Assembly: GCA_017544705.1 (NCBI GenBank)
Contig: JAFYDQ010000051.1
Span: 1-34,922 of the forward strand
Origin: Lachnospiraceae bacterium
Lineage (GTDB): Bacteria > Bacillota > Clostridia > Lachnospirales > Lachnospiraceae
Direction of reading: 5' to 3'
DNA: 34,922 nt
Shown here: in pieces, positions 1 to 6,591 of the stretch
How the letters are laid out: each line of letters opens with the position of its first letter
Numbering within the stretch: the first letter of the stretch is position 1
The notes under the pieces: generated by a model
Told to the model about the DNA's origin: nothing
Seen by the model: only the letters and a program-made list of their open reading frames with translations
Database searches by the model: none
Program-made: the position numbers and the translations under genes

Positions 1-96
1 CTTGCCCAGCTGAGCGGCGATCTTTTTAAATGACAGGCCCTCCTTCAGGAGTTTCTGCAGCGTTAAACGTTCTTCATAGGTAAAAAAGTTTGCCAT
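1..96 (-). CDS. IS30-type transposase, N-terminal fragment cut by the window edge
   Basis: The first 32 codons of a minus-strand gene are visible before the sequence ends. The peptide begins MANFFTYEERLTLQKLL and continues into KEGLSFKKIAAQLGK. This pattern, a short lead, Y-x-E-R, then a helix and an 'LSFKKIAAQLG' helix-turn-helix, is typical of the N-terminal DNA-binding domain of IS30-family transposases, which bind the element's terminal inverted repeats. The start at 96 follows a strong ribosome binding site (AGGAGG about 6 bases upstream). The DDE catalytic core lies outside the window, so it cannot be said whether the transposase is intact. A stand-alone regulator with the same helix-turn-helix is the main alternative. 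Confidence 0.7.
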   Translation of the reverse strand, partial: MANFFTYEERLTLQKLLKEGLSFKKIAAQLGK

Positions 97-345
97 GATA
101 TCCTCCTTTTCCGCCGCCAACCTGATGAGGATATCGCATAAAGGAAAGAAAAAGCAAGTAAGTATCACTCGTCCTCCACCAACAAAGAAGAGACTAGCCT
201 GAGCCAGTCTCTTTGTAAGCCGGGATGCAGCCTCCCGGAAGGTATTCACTTTCAACCCACTATGGCCTCAGGCCGGAACGAGAGGGGTTGCATCTCGTTT
301 TACAACTGAGGTCGAAACAATCGTGGTCGAAACAATCGTGAGCGT
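97..345 (-). mobile_element. Probable 5' leader and outer end of the IS30-type element
   Basis: This stretch upstream of the transposase has no convincing gene. It holds two inverted repeats: AGAGACT at 189-195 pairing with AGTCTCT at 206-212, and a 6-bp stem at 220-225/233-238 (CCGGGA/TCCCGG). IS elements often carry such structures near their ends to block read-through transcription from outside. The element's true terminus probably lies near 285-345, where the composition changes and the relaxase-like frame opens, but the inverted repeat cannot be confirmed because the other end of the element is outside the window. Confidence 0.35.
311..340. repeat. 15-bp perfect tandem duplication
   Basis: The unit GTCGAAACAATCGTG occurs twice without a gap (311-325 and 326-340). 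It sits between the presumed IS30 end and the relaxase remnant, so it could be a duplication made at an insertion or excision junction, or part of the IS terminus. Confidence 0.9.
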
Positions 346-390
346 TCTCTTCCCAAACACATTTGCTTCGGTTTTTTTAATAATGGTAGT

Positions 391-594
391 AAAGGACATT
401 TACACGTTGATGAGGCCACCCCTCATGTTCACGTCAGAAGAGTCTGGTTCGTAGAAGATGAAAAGACAGGACATGAGATAATTGGGCAGAACAAAGCGTT
501 GGAAGAACTTGGAATCGCCCCTCCAAGACCGGATAAGTCTATTGGTCGATACAACAACGCAAAGATGACCTTATCTCACGTTTTTGAATCGTAT
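391..594 (+). pseudogene. MobV/Pre-type plasmid relaxase, internal fragment
   Basis: In the frame read from 391 the peptide contains HLHVDEATPHVHV (codons from 397). This matches the histidine-rich motif H-x-D-E-x-T-P-H-x-H that binds metal in Pre/MobV relaxases of small mobilizable plasmids and elements. It is followed by a segment of the form 'QNKALEELGI...RPDKS...RYNNAKMT', which also fits that family downstream of the motif. There is no start codon or N-terminal DNA-binding part, and after about 'KMT' the family resemblance stops and the next gene fragment begins in another frame. Relaxases nick the origin of transfer; this piece cannot do so. It is judged a decayed part of an integrative mobilizable element. 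Confidence 0.7.
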
Positions 595-871
595 ATGTCG
601 CTCACAGGGTCTTTCCATCACCAACAATCATGCGTTTCGAATGTCACTTAATTCTAATGTATTGATTCCGATGGGAGTTTCTGTGGCCGACAGAGCCGCT
701 ATGCTTGGTCATTCGATTGAAACGAACTTAAGAAATTACAGTTTTACGAAAAAAGATTACATCGAAAATGTAAAAAATCTGCTTGATATGGCGGAAATTG
801 AGGCAGGGAACCCCAGGGAACCCGAGCATGTGATCGATTTTCGAAAAATAAAGAGCCGGAAAGCCCAGTAA
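584..871 (+). pseudogene. Tyrosine recombinase (phage-type integrase), C-terminal fragment
   Basis: The 95-residue reading frame carries the last third of a tyrosine recombinase catalytic domain: HAFR (the H-x-x-R box, residues 16-19), LGH (41-43) and the nucleophile tyrosine in NYSF (Y52). Such enzymes integrate and excise elements at attachment sites, often the 3' ends of tRNA genes. The core-binding domain and first catalytic arginine are missing, and the frame is joined to a relaxase fragment, so the protein is truncated; the only start is a TTG with no good ribosome binding site. It points toward the 3' end of the neighbouring tRNA-Leu, the usual position for an integrase of a tRNA-targeting element. 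Its stop codon lies in the loop of the following hairpin. Confidence 0.8.
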
Positions 872-886
872 AATCGGGCTTTCCGG
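856..886 (-). terminator. Rho-independent terminator for tRNA-Leu
   Basis: A perfect 11-bp stem (CCGGAAAGCCC at 856-866, GGGCTTTCCGG at 876-886) with a 9-base loop lies just past the tRNA 3' end. Read on the minus strand it is followed by a T-rich tract (CTCTTTATTTTT). On the plus strand the following bases are not T-rich, so it mainly serves the tRNA transcript. Confidence 0.85.
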
Positions 887-899
887 TCCAAAGACTAAA

Positions 900-983
900 T
901 GCGGAGAATGGGACTTGAACCCACACGAGATTGCTCCCACAAGATCCTTAGTCTTGCTCGTCTGCCAATTCCGACACCTCCGC
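900..983 (-). tRNA. tRNA-Leu, anticodon AAG
   Basis: The minus strand folds as a class II (long variable arm) tRNA. The acceptor stem is GCGGAGG paired with TCTCCGC, followed by discriminator A as expected for leucine. The anticodon stem is CAAGA/TCTTG around the 7-base loop CTAAGGA, giving anticodon AAG. The T-arm contains GGTTCAAGTCC. CCA is not encoded (the next bases are TTT), so it must be added by the nucleotidyltransferase. The anticodon reads CUU, and by wobble CUC if A34 is deaminated to inosine. A34 leucine tRNAs are uncommon in bacteria, most of which use GAG here. Confidence 0.93.
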
Positions 984-1004
984 GTGATTCATAACGCAAG
1001 TGTA

Positions 1005-1033
1005 ATCATACCGCGCGGGAGCACTTTTGTCAA
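1005..1033 (-). promoter_or_regulatory. Sigma-A-type promoter of tRNA-Leu
   Basis: On the minus strand TTGACA (1033-1028) is followed after exactly 17 bases by TATGAT (1010-1005). Transcription would begin near 998, leaving a leader of about 15 bases before the mature tRNA 5' end at 983. The near-consensus quality suits a stable RNA gene. Confidence 0.9.
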
Positions 1034-1063
1034 ACACTTTCGAACGCACGCGTATAAATAAAA

Positions 1064-1093
1064 TGAACCACTAACCCCGTCCCCAAAGGTTCA
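1064..1093 (-). terminator. Hairpin at the 3' end of the HD-GYP gene, REP-like
   Basis: TGAACC (1064-1069) pairs with GGTTCA (1088-1093), enclosing an 18-base loop with the G-rich core GGGGACGGGGTT on the minus strand. The hairpin starts one base after the stop codon of the upstream gene and is followed on the minus strand by TTTTATTTAT, so it can act as a terminator. The short stem with a conserved-looking G-rich loop resembles dispersed repetitive palindromes seen in other Firmicutes. The repeat nature is a recollection, not something shown in this window, where only one copy was noticed. Confidence 0.55.
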
Positions 1094-1094
1094 C

Positions 1095-3164
1095 TTACCG
1101 CTCGATCCGGATGTTGGTCAGTGCGCACTGGTCGCCGGTTAAGGCAACGTAAAGATTCTTCACGTTTCCTTTCACAACCGTGGTGTTCTTGATCGCAATG
1201 CCGAAGTTCTCTGTCATCATCGTGATCGTGCGCTCATATCTGGTAAAGGATACCACGCAGTCAAACCCTTTCTTGTTGACTTCCTTCCAGGCATCCCAGC
1301 CCGCGAAGTGATCCTGCTTGTTCACGGTCAGCTTATTGCTTGCCATTTCCTGCGTTCCGTTACACTCACCGTCCAGTCTGACAACAGCGAATTCCTGATA
1401 ATCCGGGCCATTCACCTGACCGTTTGCGGATGTGAACACAACGATGTAGGGGCAATGCCATACCAGCCTTGCCGTCGGAAGGCTCATGGTATGGAAACTG
1501 ATTACAAGCTGGTCATCGACTGCAATGCCCTCCGAAACATCGGTGCCCTGCCCGTCCACCTGGACGTTTGGAATGTCCCCGGCGGGAACATCGATATAAC
1601 TGATCTCCTCGGCAATCCGCTCGATATAATTCTCGGGTACCTGTTCTTCATCCTTTTGGATGTTCACGTCACTGATCCTGCAGTATTCGCCGGTCAGGCC
1701 GATATAGACATATCTGGAGCTGTCGGGAAGCGCGATGGTGATCACATCGGTCCTTGCACCATCATCGATCTTCATCTGCACATGGTCTTTGCATTTCACT
1801 GCTTCGATCTCATAAATGATCGAACCATCCTCTTCCACGCTTCGTTTCGCATCATCATGCAGGATATGTTCAGTCTCGATTTTCCGAACTCCCTTATTTT
1901 CCGTAGGGCCGTCCAGCCAAATCGTACAGTATTCGTAATAGCACAGTTCCCTGACCGTCTTCGGATCGTCATGCACGCGTTCATCCAGGGAGTCAAACAG
2001 GATGATCGCGCCACCCCTTGCATCCGGATGGTTGGGCTTTTGCGTGACGCGCAGGCGGATCTTCGTGATATTGCGGTCAACGATGATCCCTTCCGCAACC
2101 TCCTGCCCGAACTCGAGACATTCCACCTCGTACTTGCCGGCAAGCTCGCTCATGATATCGCTTTCCCGCATCTGGTAAGCAGGATCCTGATCGATCATAT
2201 TCTGCATGATCTTGGCGATCTCCGGATCAAATTGCGTGCCTGCACCCTTTACGATCTCCTCTCTGACCAGCTGCTGCGGAAGCGCCGAACGGTAACTCCT
2301 GTTGGAGGACATGGCGTCATACGCATCTGCTACGGAAATAATCCTTGCGATCTCCGGAATATCTTCTCCTTTCAACTGCTTCGGATATCCTTTTCCGTCA
2401 TAGCGTTCATGATGGAAATGGGCACCGAGACTAAGGTAAGGATATCTGCTGATCCCCGATAAAATGAAATTGCCTTTGACCGGATGTTGTTTGATGTCCT
2501 CATATTCTTCCGGAGTAAGTTTTCCTTTTTTATTGATGATCGTATTGGGGATTCCGATTTTTCCTACATCATGAAGCAGCGCTGCATAATAGATCCGCTT
2601 GCATTCTTCTTCGTCTTTGCCAAGCAGGCGTGCGATCTGTTCCGAATACTCCGCGACACGAAGCGAATGTCCGTGGGAATAGGTGTCCTTTGCATCGATC
2701 GCATTGACAAGCGCCGTTGCGGTCTGCTCAAACAGACGCATGGCGGAGCGCTGCTGCTCTTTTAAGTTCTCGACTTCAGCCTTCCGGTATTCGTCGATCA
2801 TTTTGTTTCTGCGGTAAATAATGAGAACGGCAACGAGGGTCAGCAGATTGTTGCACATGCCCGGCAACGTCATCATGTTCTGCGTCTTGATCAGACTCAT
2901 CGTCATGGACGGAAACTGGAACGCGATAATGATCAGCGCAGTAATGAGACCCGGCTTATGCAAAAGCACCACCAGAAAGATCAGGCTTAAACTGCCGATG
3001 GAAGATAAGACGCCGGTGAATGCCGATACCGGTACCGGCATTCCGAAAAATGTCCAGAAACCTCCCGACTTTGAAACCTGTGTGATAAAAACGGCCGTGC
3101 TGATGTACAATGCAAGCAGCCCGATATATGTGATGATCCAAACCGGTTTATTTGTTTTCTTCAT
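1095..3164 (-). CDS. Membrane HD-GYP protein with a duplicated C-terminal domain
   Basis: This 689-residue protein is a predicted cyclic di-GMP phosphodiesterase. About four hydrophobic segments occupy residues 8-116, with short loops and no large extracellular domain. A coiled-coil-like linker (118-150) leads to the HD-GYP domain (about 145-325), with HGHSLRV at 164, HDVGKIGIP at 198-206, HHERYDGKGYP at 251-261 and VADAYDAM at 278-285, so the metal ligands and GYP signature are intact. Residues 345-689 are unrecognised. They appear to contain two related modules: one ends in YVYIGLTGEYCRISDVNI (485-502) and the other in LYVALTGDQCALTNIRI (671-687). The gene is last in a minus-strand cluster, 17 bases after the sortase gene, and probably cotranscribed with it. 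The HD-GYP call is firm. The role of the C-terminal half is unknown. Confidence 0.93.
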   Translation of the reverse strand: MKKTNKPVWIITYIGLLALYISTAVFITQVSKSGGFWTFFGMPVPVSAFTGVLSSIGSLSLIFLVVLLHKPGLITALIIIAFQFPSMTMSLIKTQNMMTLPGMCNNLLTLVAVLIIYRRNKMIDEYRKAEVENLKEQQRSAMRLFEQTATALVNAIDAKDTYSHGHSLRVAEYSEQIARLLGKDEEECKRIYYAALLHDVGKIGIPNTIINKKGKLTPEEYEDIKQHPVKGNFILSGISRYPYLSLGAHFHHERYDGKGYPKQLKGEDIPEIARIISVADAYDAMSSNRSYRSALPQQLVREEIVKGAGTQFDPEIAKIMQNMIDQDPAYQMRESDIMSELAGKYEVECLEFGQEVAEGIIVDRNITKIRLRVTQKPNHPDARGGAIILFDSLDERVHDDPKTVRELCYYEYCTIWLDGPTENKGVRKIETEHILHDDAKRSVEEDGSIIYEIEAVKCKDHVQMKIDDGARTDVITIALPDSSRYVYIGLTGEYCRISDVNIQKDEEQVPENYIERIAEEISYIDVPAGDIPNVQVDGQGTDVSEGIAVDDQLVISFHTMSLPTARLVWHCPYIVVFTSANGQVNGPDYQEFAVVRLDGECNGTQEMASNKLTVNKQDHFAGWDAWKEVNKKGFDCVVSFTRYERTITMMTENFGIAIKNTTVVKGNVKNLYVALTGDQCALTNIRIER

Positions 3165-3181
3165 TTCTTCTCTTTCCTTGC

Positions 3182-4270
3182 TTAATGTTTCCGGATCCCG
3201 ACAACAACAAAGCGTCCGTTCTTCACCTGGTAACTGCAGGTGGAAAGCGTGATCAGGTCATCTCCCCACTCCGCTTCGATCCCGGTGTCATAGAGCGCAC
3301 GCTCCTTCACGTTCTGTACATAGTAGTCAAAATCATCCTTATCCGAGAGATCGGTATAATAATAGTATCGGAATCTTCCGTTATCTTCATCTTTCTCCTG
3401 TCTGTATATATCGACATCTCCCATATCAAAATATAGGTTCAGATCGGCCAAAGTCAATTCCGCAGGTTCTACGGGCTCGATCTCTTCTGGCTCTAATCCG
3501 CTCTCTTCCGCTTCCGCCCTGCGCTCCTCTTCTTTTCTGGCAACACCGTCTGCTTCGATCGCCGCATCGGCCTGCTCTCTGTCTTCTTCGGTCTCCAGTT
3601 CCTCTTCATCGATCTGGGAATAAAAAGCCGCAAACAGTTCATAATCACGCTCTTCGTAAAGCGTGTCAAAATGCAGGGTATGATGGCTCTTTCCGTAGGA
3701 TTCATCCGCGAATTTCGCAAGCGATCCAAACCCGGTCCCGTCCTTCATGTTGTGTCCGTAGATCAGGGTATTGTGATAATTATCCTGCCAGTTGATCGCA
3801 ATGAACAACGTTCCTTTGGAAGCCTCACTGCCGTCAATATCCCGGTGCAGAAAATAGTTCTGGGAAAGCGGCGTATAGACTACCGGATCATCGATCACGG
3901 AATCATCCACCTTAAGCCAGCCGGCAATGTAGGGATTGATCTCTAAAAGTTCGCGGTATTTCGGGAGCGGATCTGGTTTTTGTTCTTCCACAGGCTCCGG
4001 TTCGTTTAAAGCCTCCGCTTTAGCATCACCCGCCGCATCTGCCGCGGCTGCGCTGTCGGCTTCCGTCTCTTCCGGCTCCGCCGTGATGCCACCGTTTACG
4101 GCATCGACGACCGCCATATCGTTCGCGGATTGTGTCTCAAAAGTGCCCTCTGCCTTCTGTCTGCGTTCCTCTTCGATCCGGGCTCTGGTGGAAGTACAGC
4201 CCGAAAGCAGGATCATGCATAAAAGCAGGATCAACGCGCTTTTGATTTTTCCGTAAGTTCCTCTGTTCAT
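3182..4270 (-). CDS. Class B-type sortase made as a lipoprotein, with an acidic insert
   Basis: This 362-residue protein carries the class B sortase signature. TLIYGHNM places the catalytic histidine at 173, ITLSTCSY places the cysteine at 345, and GRFVVVGI places the arginine at 353. Sortases cut sorting signals and transpeptidate surface proteins to the wall or pili. The N-terminus has a signal peptide ending in a lipobox, LSGC with C25, so a lipid anchor is predicted instead of the usual transmembrane helix. Residues 30-105 are a charged, alanine-rich linker. Residues 219-272 are an extra, highly acidic stretch between the core strands, which makes the protein longer than common SrtB enzymes. 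The start codon overlaps the stop of the upstream HD-GYP gene (ATGA) with GGAG just before it. No sorting-signal substrate was seen in the window. Confidence 0.88.
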   Translation of the reverse strand: MNRGTYGKIKSALILLLCMILLSGCTSTRARIEEERRQKAEGTFETQSANDMAVVDAVNGGITAEPEETEADSAAAADAAGDAKAEALNEPEPVEEQKPDPLPKYRELLEINPYIAGWLKVDDSVIDDPVVYTPLSQNYFLHRDIDGSEASKGTLFIAINWQDNYHNTLIYGHNMKDGTGFGSLAKFADESYGKSHHTLHFDTLYEERDYELFAAFYSQIDEEELETEEDREQADAAIEADGVARKEEERRAEAEESGLEPEEIEPVEPAELTLADLNLYFDMGDVDIYRQEKDEDNGRFRYYYYTDLSDKDDFDYYVQNVKERALYDTGIEAEWGDDLITLSTCSYQVKNGRFVVVGIRKH

Positions 4271-6516
4271 GTTGTCTCCGACTTATCGGGAGTCTCGTCC
4301 GTTTGATCCGAAGTCTCGTCCGTTTGATCCGAAGCCTCATCCTCGGCGAAGGTCCGGATCCCCTGACCGAGTTCCGCTTCATGCGCCGTAGAGATGGCTC
4401 TGGCTTCTTCTGCAGCCGCAACAAATATCGCAGCGACCTGCGGGTCAAACTGCGTGCCTGCACCTTCCCTGATGATATCCATCGCCTTTTCAAACGGGAA
4501 CGGATCCTTATAACTTCTCCTGGATACCAGGGCGTCAAAAACATCCGCAACGGCCATGATTCTGGCGGATAAAGGAATGTCTTCTCCTGCCTTTCCGCTC
4601 GGATACCCGGTCCCGTCCCATCGTTCATGATGGTAGGTTGCAAGGTTCTTGGCCTCTGCCAGATAGCCGCTGTCGGCAACCAGTGACATCGCAGATGCGA
4701 TGACTTTGTTACCGGCCGTAGTGTGACTTTTCATTCTGGCAAATTCTTCTTCCGTAAGCCGTCCCGGTTTATTTAAAATTGTATCAGATACCATGATCTT
4801 GCCAACGTCATGCAGCGGTGCGGAACTGATCACATCCGCAATGAACTCATCGGTAAGCTGATCGGCATAGATCCCTTTTTCTTTCATTTTTTCCATGATC
4901 AGGCGGACATAGGCAGCCGTCTTTCTGACATGGTCTCCCGTATTCTTATCGCGTGATTCGACCATGTCCGCAAGAACATAGATCAGACCGCTCTGCATGC
5001 GGCTGATCTCTTCGCCCTTGGCCTCCACATCCTCTAAGTAACCGACGGTTTCCGCAATGGTCTTGGAAAGCGATTCATATAAATTTTCAATCTCATCACC
5101 CGTTGCGATGTCCAGGTGCTGCAGCCGCTCGACACTGGTCTCCCTGGCTTCTTCACTGTCATACGCAAACCTCCTGGCAGATACCGTCATCGCTGCGATC
5201 GGGTAGATCAGATGATAATCCACCAGCCAGATACAGAGCGAGAGAATGAATATATAGAAGCCCATGAACAGGGAAAATACCTTCGTCATATAGTTTAAAC
5301 TTGAGAGCCTGATGTCCTCGACCTTGATATCGGCCGCCGCGTAACAGACACAGTTTCCCTGACTGTCATAAATGGGTTCGAATACGGTCAGAAGCCTTCC
5401 GTAGATCGTATCGTCAAGGAGCGGCTCGATCGCATTTCCCGCCAGCAGGTCCGCCTTGTAGGGTTTTAAGTATTCCTCGATCGGAATGATATCGCCGGGC
5501 TCCTGTGCCTTCACTTCCTCCGTATCCAGGTCAAATACCACGCTGACGGTATCGTTCTCTTCGAAGCGGTAGACATAGATGTATTCAATGTCCGGATTGC
5601 CGGAACGGATGCTTTCGAGTTTCTTCTCGATCACGGCATACTCCGGATCGGCTCTGCCTTTGGTCAGATAGGTTTCGATCTTGTCCCCGTTAATATGATC
5701 CGCAGCCAGTTTCGCGGCACTCGTACAGCTGTAGGTATACTGCTTGAGCGCAAAATTCTGATAGAGGATATAACTGATGATTGTGGTAACGATCGCAACG
5801 CAGACCATGATGACCGAAATGATGGCAATGATCTTGCTGCGCAGGGAAAACGATCTCGTGGAGCTCTTTTTGACGCTCCTTAAGGCCTCCTGCGAAAGCG
5901 GCGCCTGCCGCCATCCGGTCAGCCACAGACCCGGTTTATAGCGGTCCGGGATCAGTTTTAAAATGATAAATACGAGGACGACCGTGATCCCCTTATCGAT
6001 CAGATCGATCGCAAGATCCGAGGTCATCTGTGCCCAGAAAACGCTTAACTTCCCGCTCTCAAGAAGCCTTCTTGCAAAGGGTGCGCTGATCCCCTCACCC
6101 ATACCGAAACCGTACAAAAGGTAAGTCAGGATGGAGCCGAACCCGCCGCCGATCAGAGCAAAGAGCGGCACGGTCATAAGCGCCTTCCAGAATTTCTGGA
6201 AGTATCCTTTCTGTCCGAGGTACGTCCCGCTTGCCGCGATCAATGTCGATAAGACAACGTAATAGGCATTGCCGGGATTCCCCTGCATGTTGATGATATT
6301 ATTCAGATAACCGACAAAGATGCCCGGCAGATATCCGCCGAGTACCGCCGCAAGCAATGTGCCGATATTATCCAAATATAACGGGATATTAAAATACGTC
6401 GCGATCCTTGGCAAAACAAAATTGATCGCAACCGTCAACGCAAAGAACGCGATCTGAAACAGAAAATACTTCCGGCTCTTAAAATCAACCGTCTGATTCG
6501 TTTGATTTTCTCCCAT
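4267..6516 (-). CDS. ECF-S-like membrane domain, extracellular sensor, HAMP and HD-GYP protein
   Basis: The gene encodes a 749-residue predicted c-di-GMP phosphodiesterase with a layered sensor. Residue numbers here count from an ATG two codons further upstream (6522); the start at 6516 is preferred because GAGGAG lies 6 bases before it, whereas it abuts the upstream ATG. Residues 20-195 form a multi-helix membrane domain like ECF transporter S components (PLYLDNIGTLLAAVLGG at 47-63). A helix (230-255), an extracellular Cache-like region (256-410) and a second helix (413-435) follow, then a HAMP linker (about 436-495). The HD-GYP domain (510-705) has HDVGKI at 571-576, HHERWDGTGYP at 631-641 and VADVFDAL at 658-665. 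The C-terminal tail has SDQTDET repeats. It heads the cluster with the sortase and the 1095-3164 HD-GYP gene. Ligand unknown. Confidence 0.9.
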   Translation of the reverse strand: MGENQTNQTVDFKSRKYFLFQIAFFALTVAINFVLPRIATYFNIPLYLDNIGTLLAAVLGGYLPGIFVGYLNNIINMQGNPGNAYYVVLSTLIAASGTYLGQKGYFQKFWKALMTVPLFALIGGGFGSILTYLLYGFGMGEGISAPFARRLLESGKLSVFWAQMTSDLAIDLIDKGITVVLVFIILKLIPDRYKPGLWLTGWRQAPLSQEALRSVKKSSTRSFSLRSKIIAIISVIMVCVAIVTTIISYILYQNFALKQYTYSCTSAAKLAADHINGDKIETYLTKGRADPEYAVIEKKLESIRSGNPDIEYIYVYRFEENDTVSVVFDLDTEEVKAQEPGDIIPIEEYLKPYKADLLAGNAIEPLLDDTIYGRLLTVFEPIYDSQGNCVCYAAADIKVEDIRLSSLNYMTKVFSLFMGFYIFILSLCIWLVDYHLIYPIAAMTVSARRFAYDSEEARETSVERLQHLDIATGDEIENLYESLSKTIAETVGYLEDVEAKGEEISRMQSGLIYVLADMVESRDKNTGDHVRKTAAYVRLIMEKMKEKGIYADQLTDEFIADVISSAPLHDVGKIMVSDTILNKPGRLTEEEFARMKSHTTAGNKVIASAMSLVADSGYLAEAKNLATYHHERWDGTGYPSGKAGEDIPLSARIMAVADVFDALVSRRSYKDPFPFEKAMDIIREGAGTQFDPQVAAIFVAAAEEARAISTAHEAELGQGIRTFAEDEASDQTDETSDQTDETPDKSETT
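4291..4332. repeat. 21-bp tandem repeat coding SDQTDET
   Basis: Two perfect 21-bp copies (4291-4311 and 4312-4332) code the acidic heptad SDQTDET in the HD-GYP protein's tail, with a degraded third partial copy (AGCCTC...) adjoining. The unit is a multiple of three, so copy-number change would keep the frame. Confidence 0.9.
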
Positions 6517-6552
6517 AAGCATCTCCTCATCCTGCCATCTGTCACAATATAT

Positions 6553-6581
6553 ATTATAACCCCGAACCCGATATTCAGCAA
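6553..6581 (-). promoter_or_regulatory. Promoter for the HD-GYP/sortase/HD-GYP operon
   Basis: On the minus strand TTGCTG (6581-6576), a 17-base spacer and a perfect TATAAT (6558-6553) lie in the 75-base gap after the symporter gene. The -35 matches consensus at the key TTG. Transcription would start near 6546, about 30 bases upstream of the preferred start codon. Confidence 0.7.
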
Positions 6582-6591
6582 ATCAGAACCG

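Noticed and set aside
1..871. Intact integrative element
   Set aside because: Only fragments of the relaxase and integrase remain and they are joined out of frame; no complete mobilization or replication gene is present.
1308..2462. A 384-codon open frame on the plus strand opposite the first HD-GYP gene
   Set aside because: It is fully antisense to a gene with clear HD-GYP motifs, has no recognisable domain and no ribosome binding site; its length follows from the codon use of the real gene.
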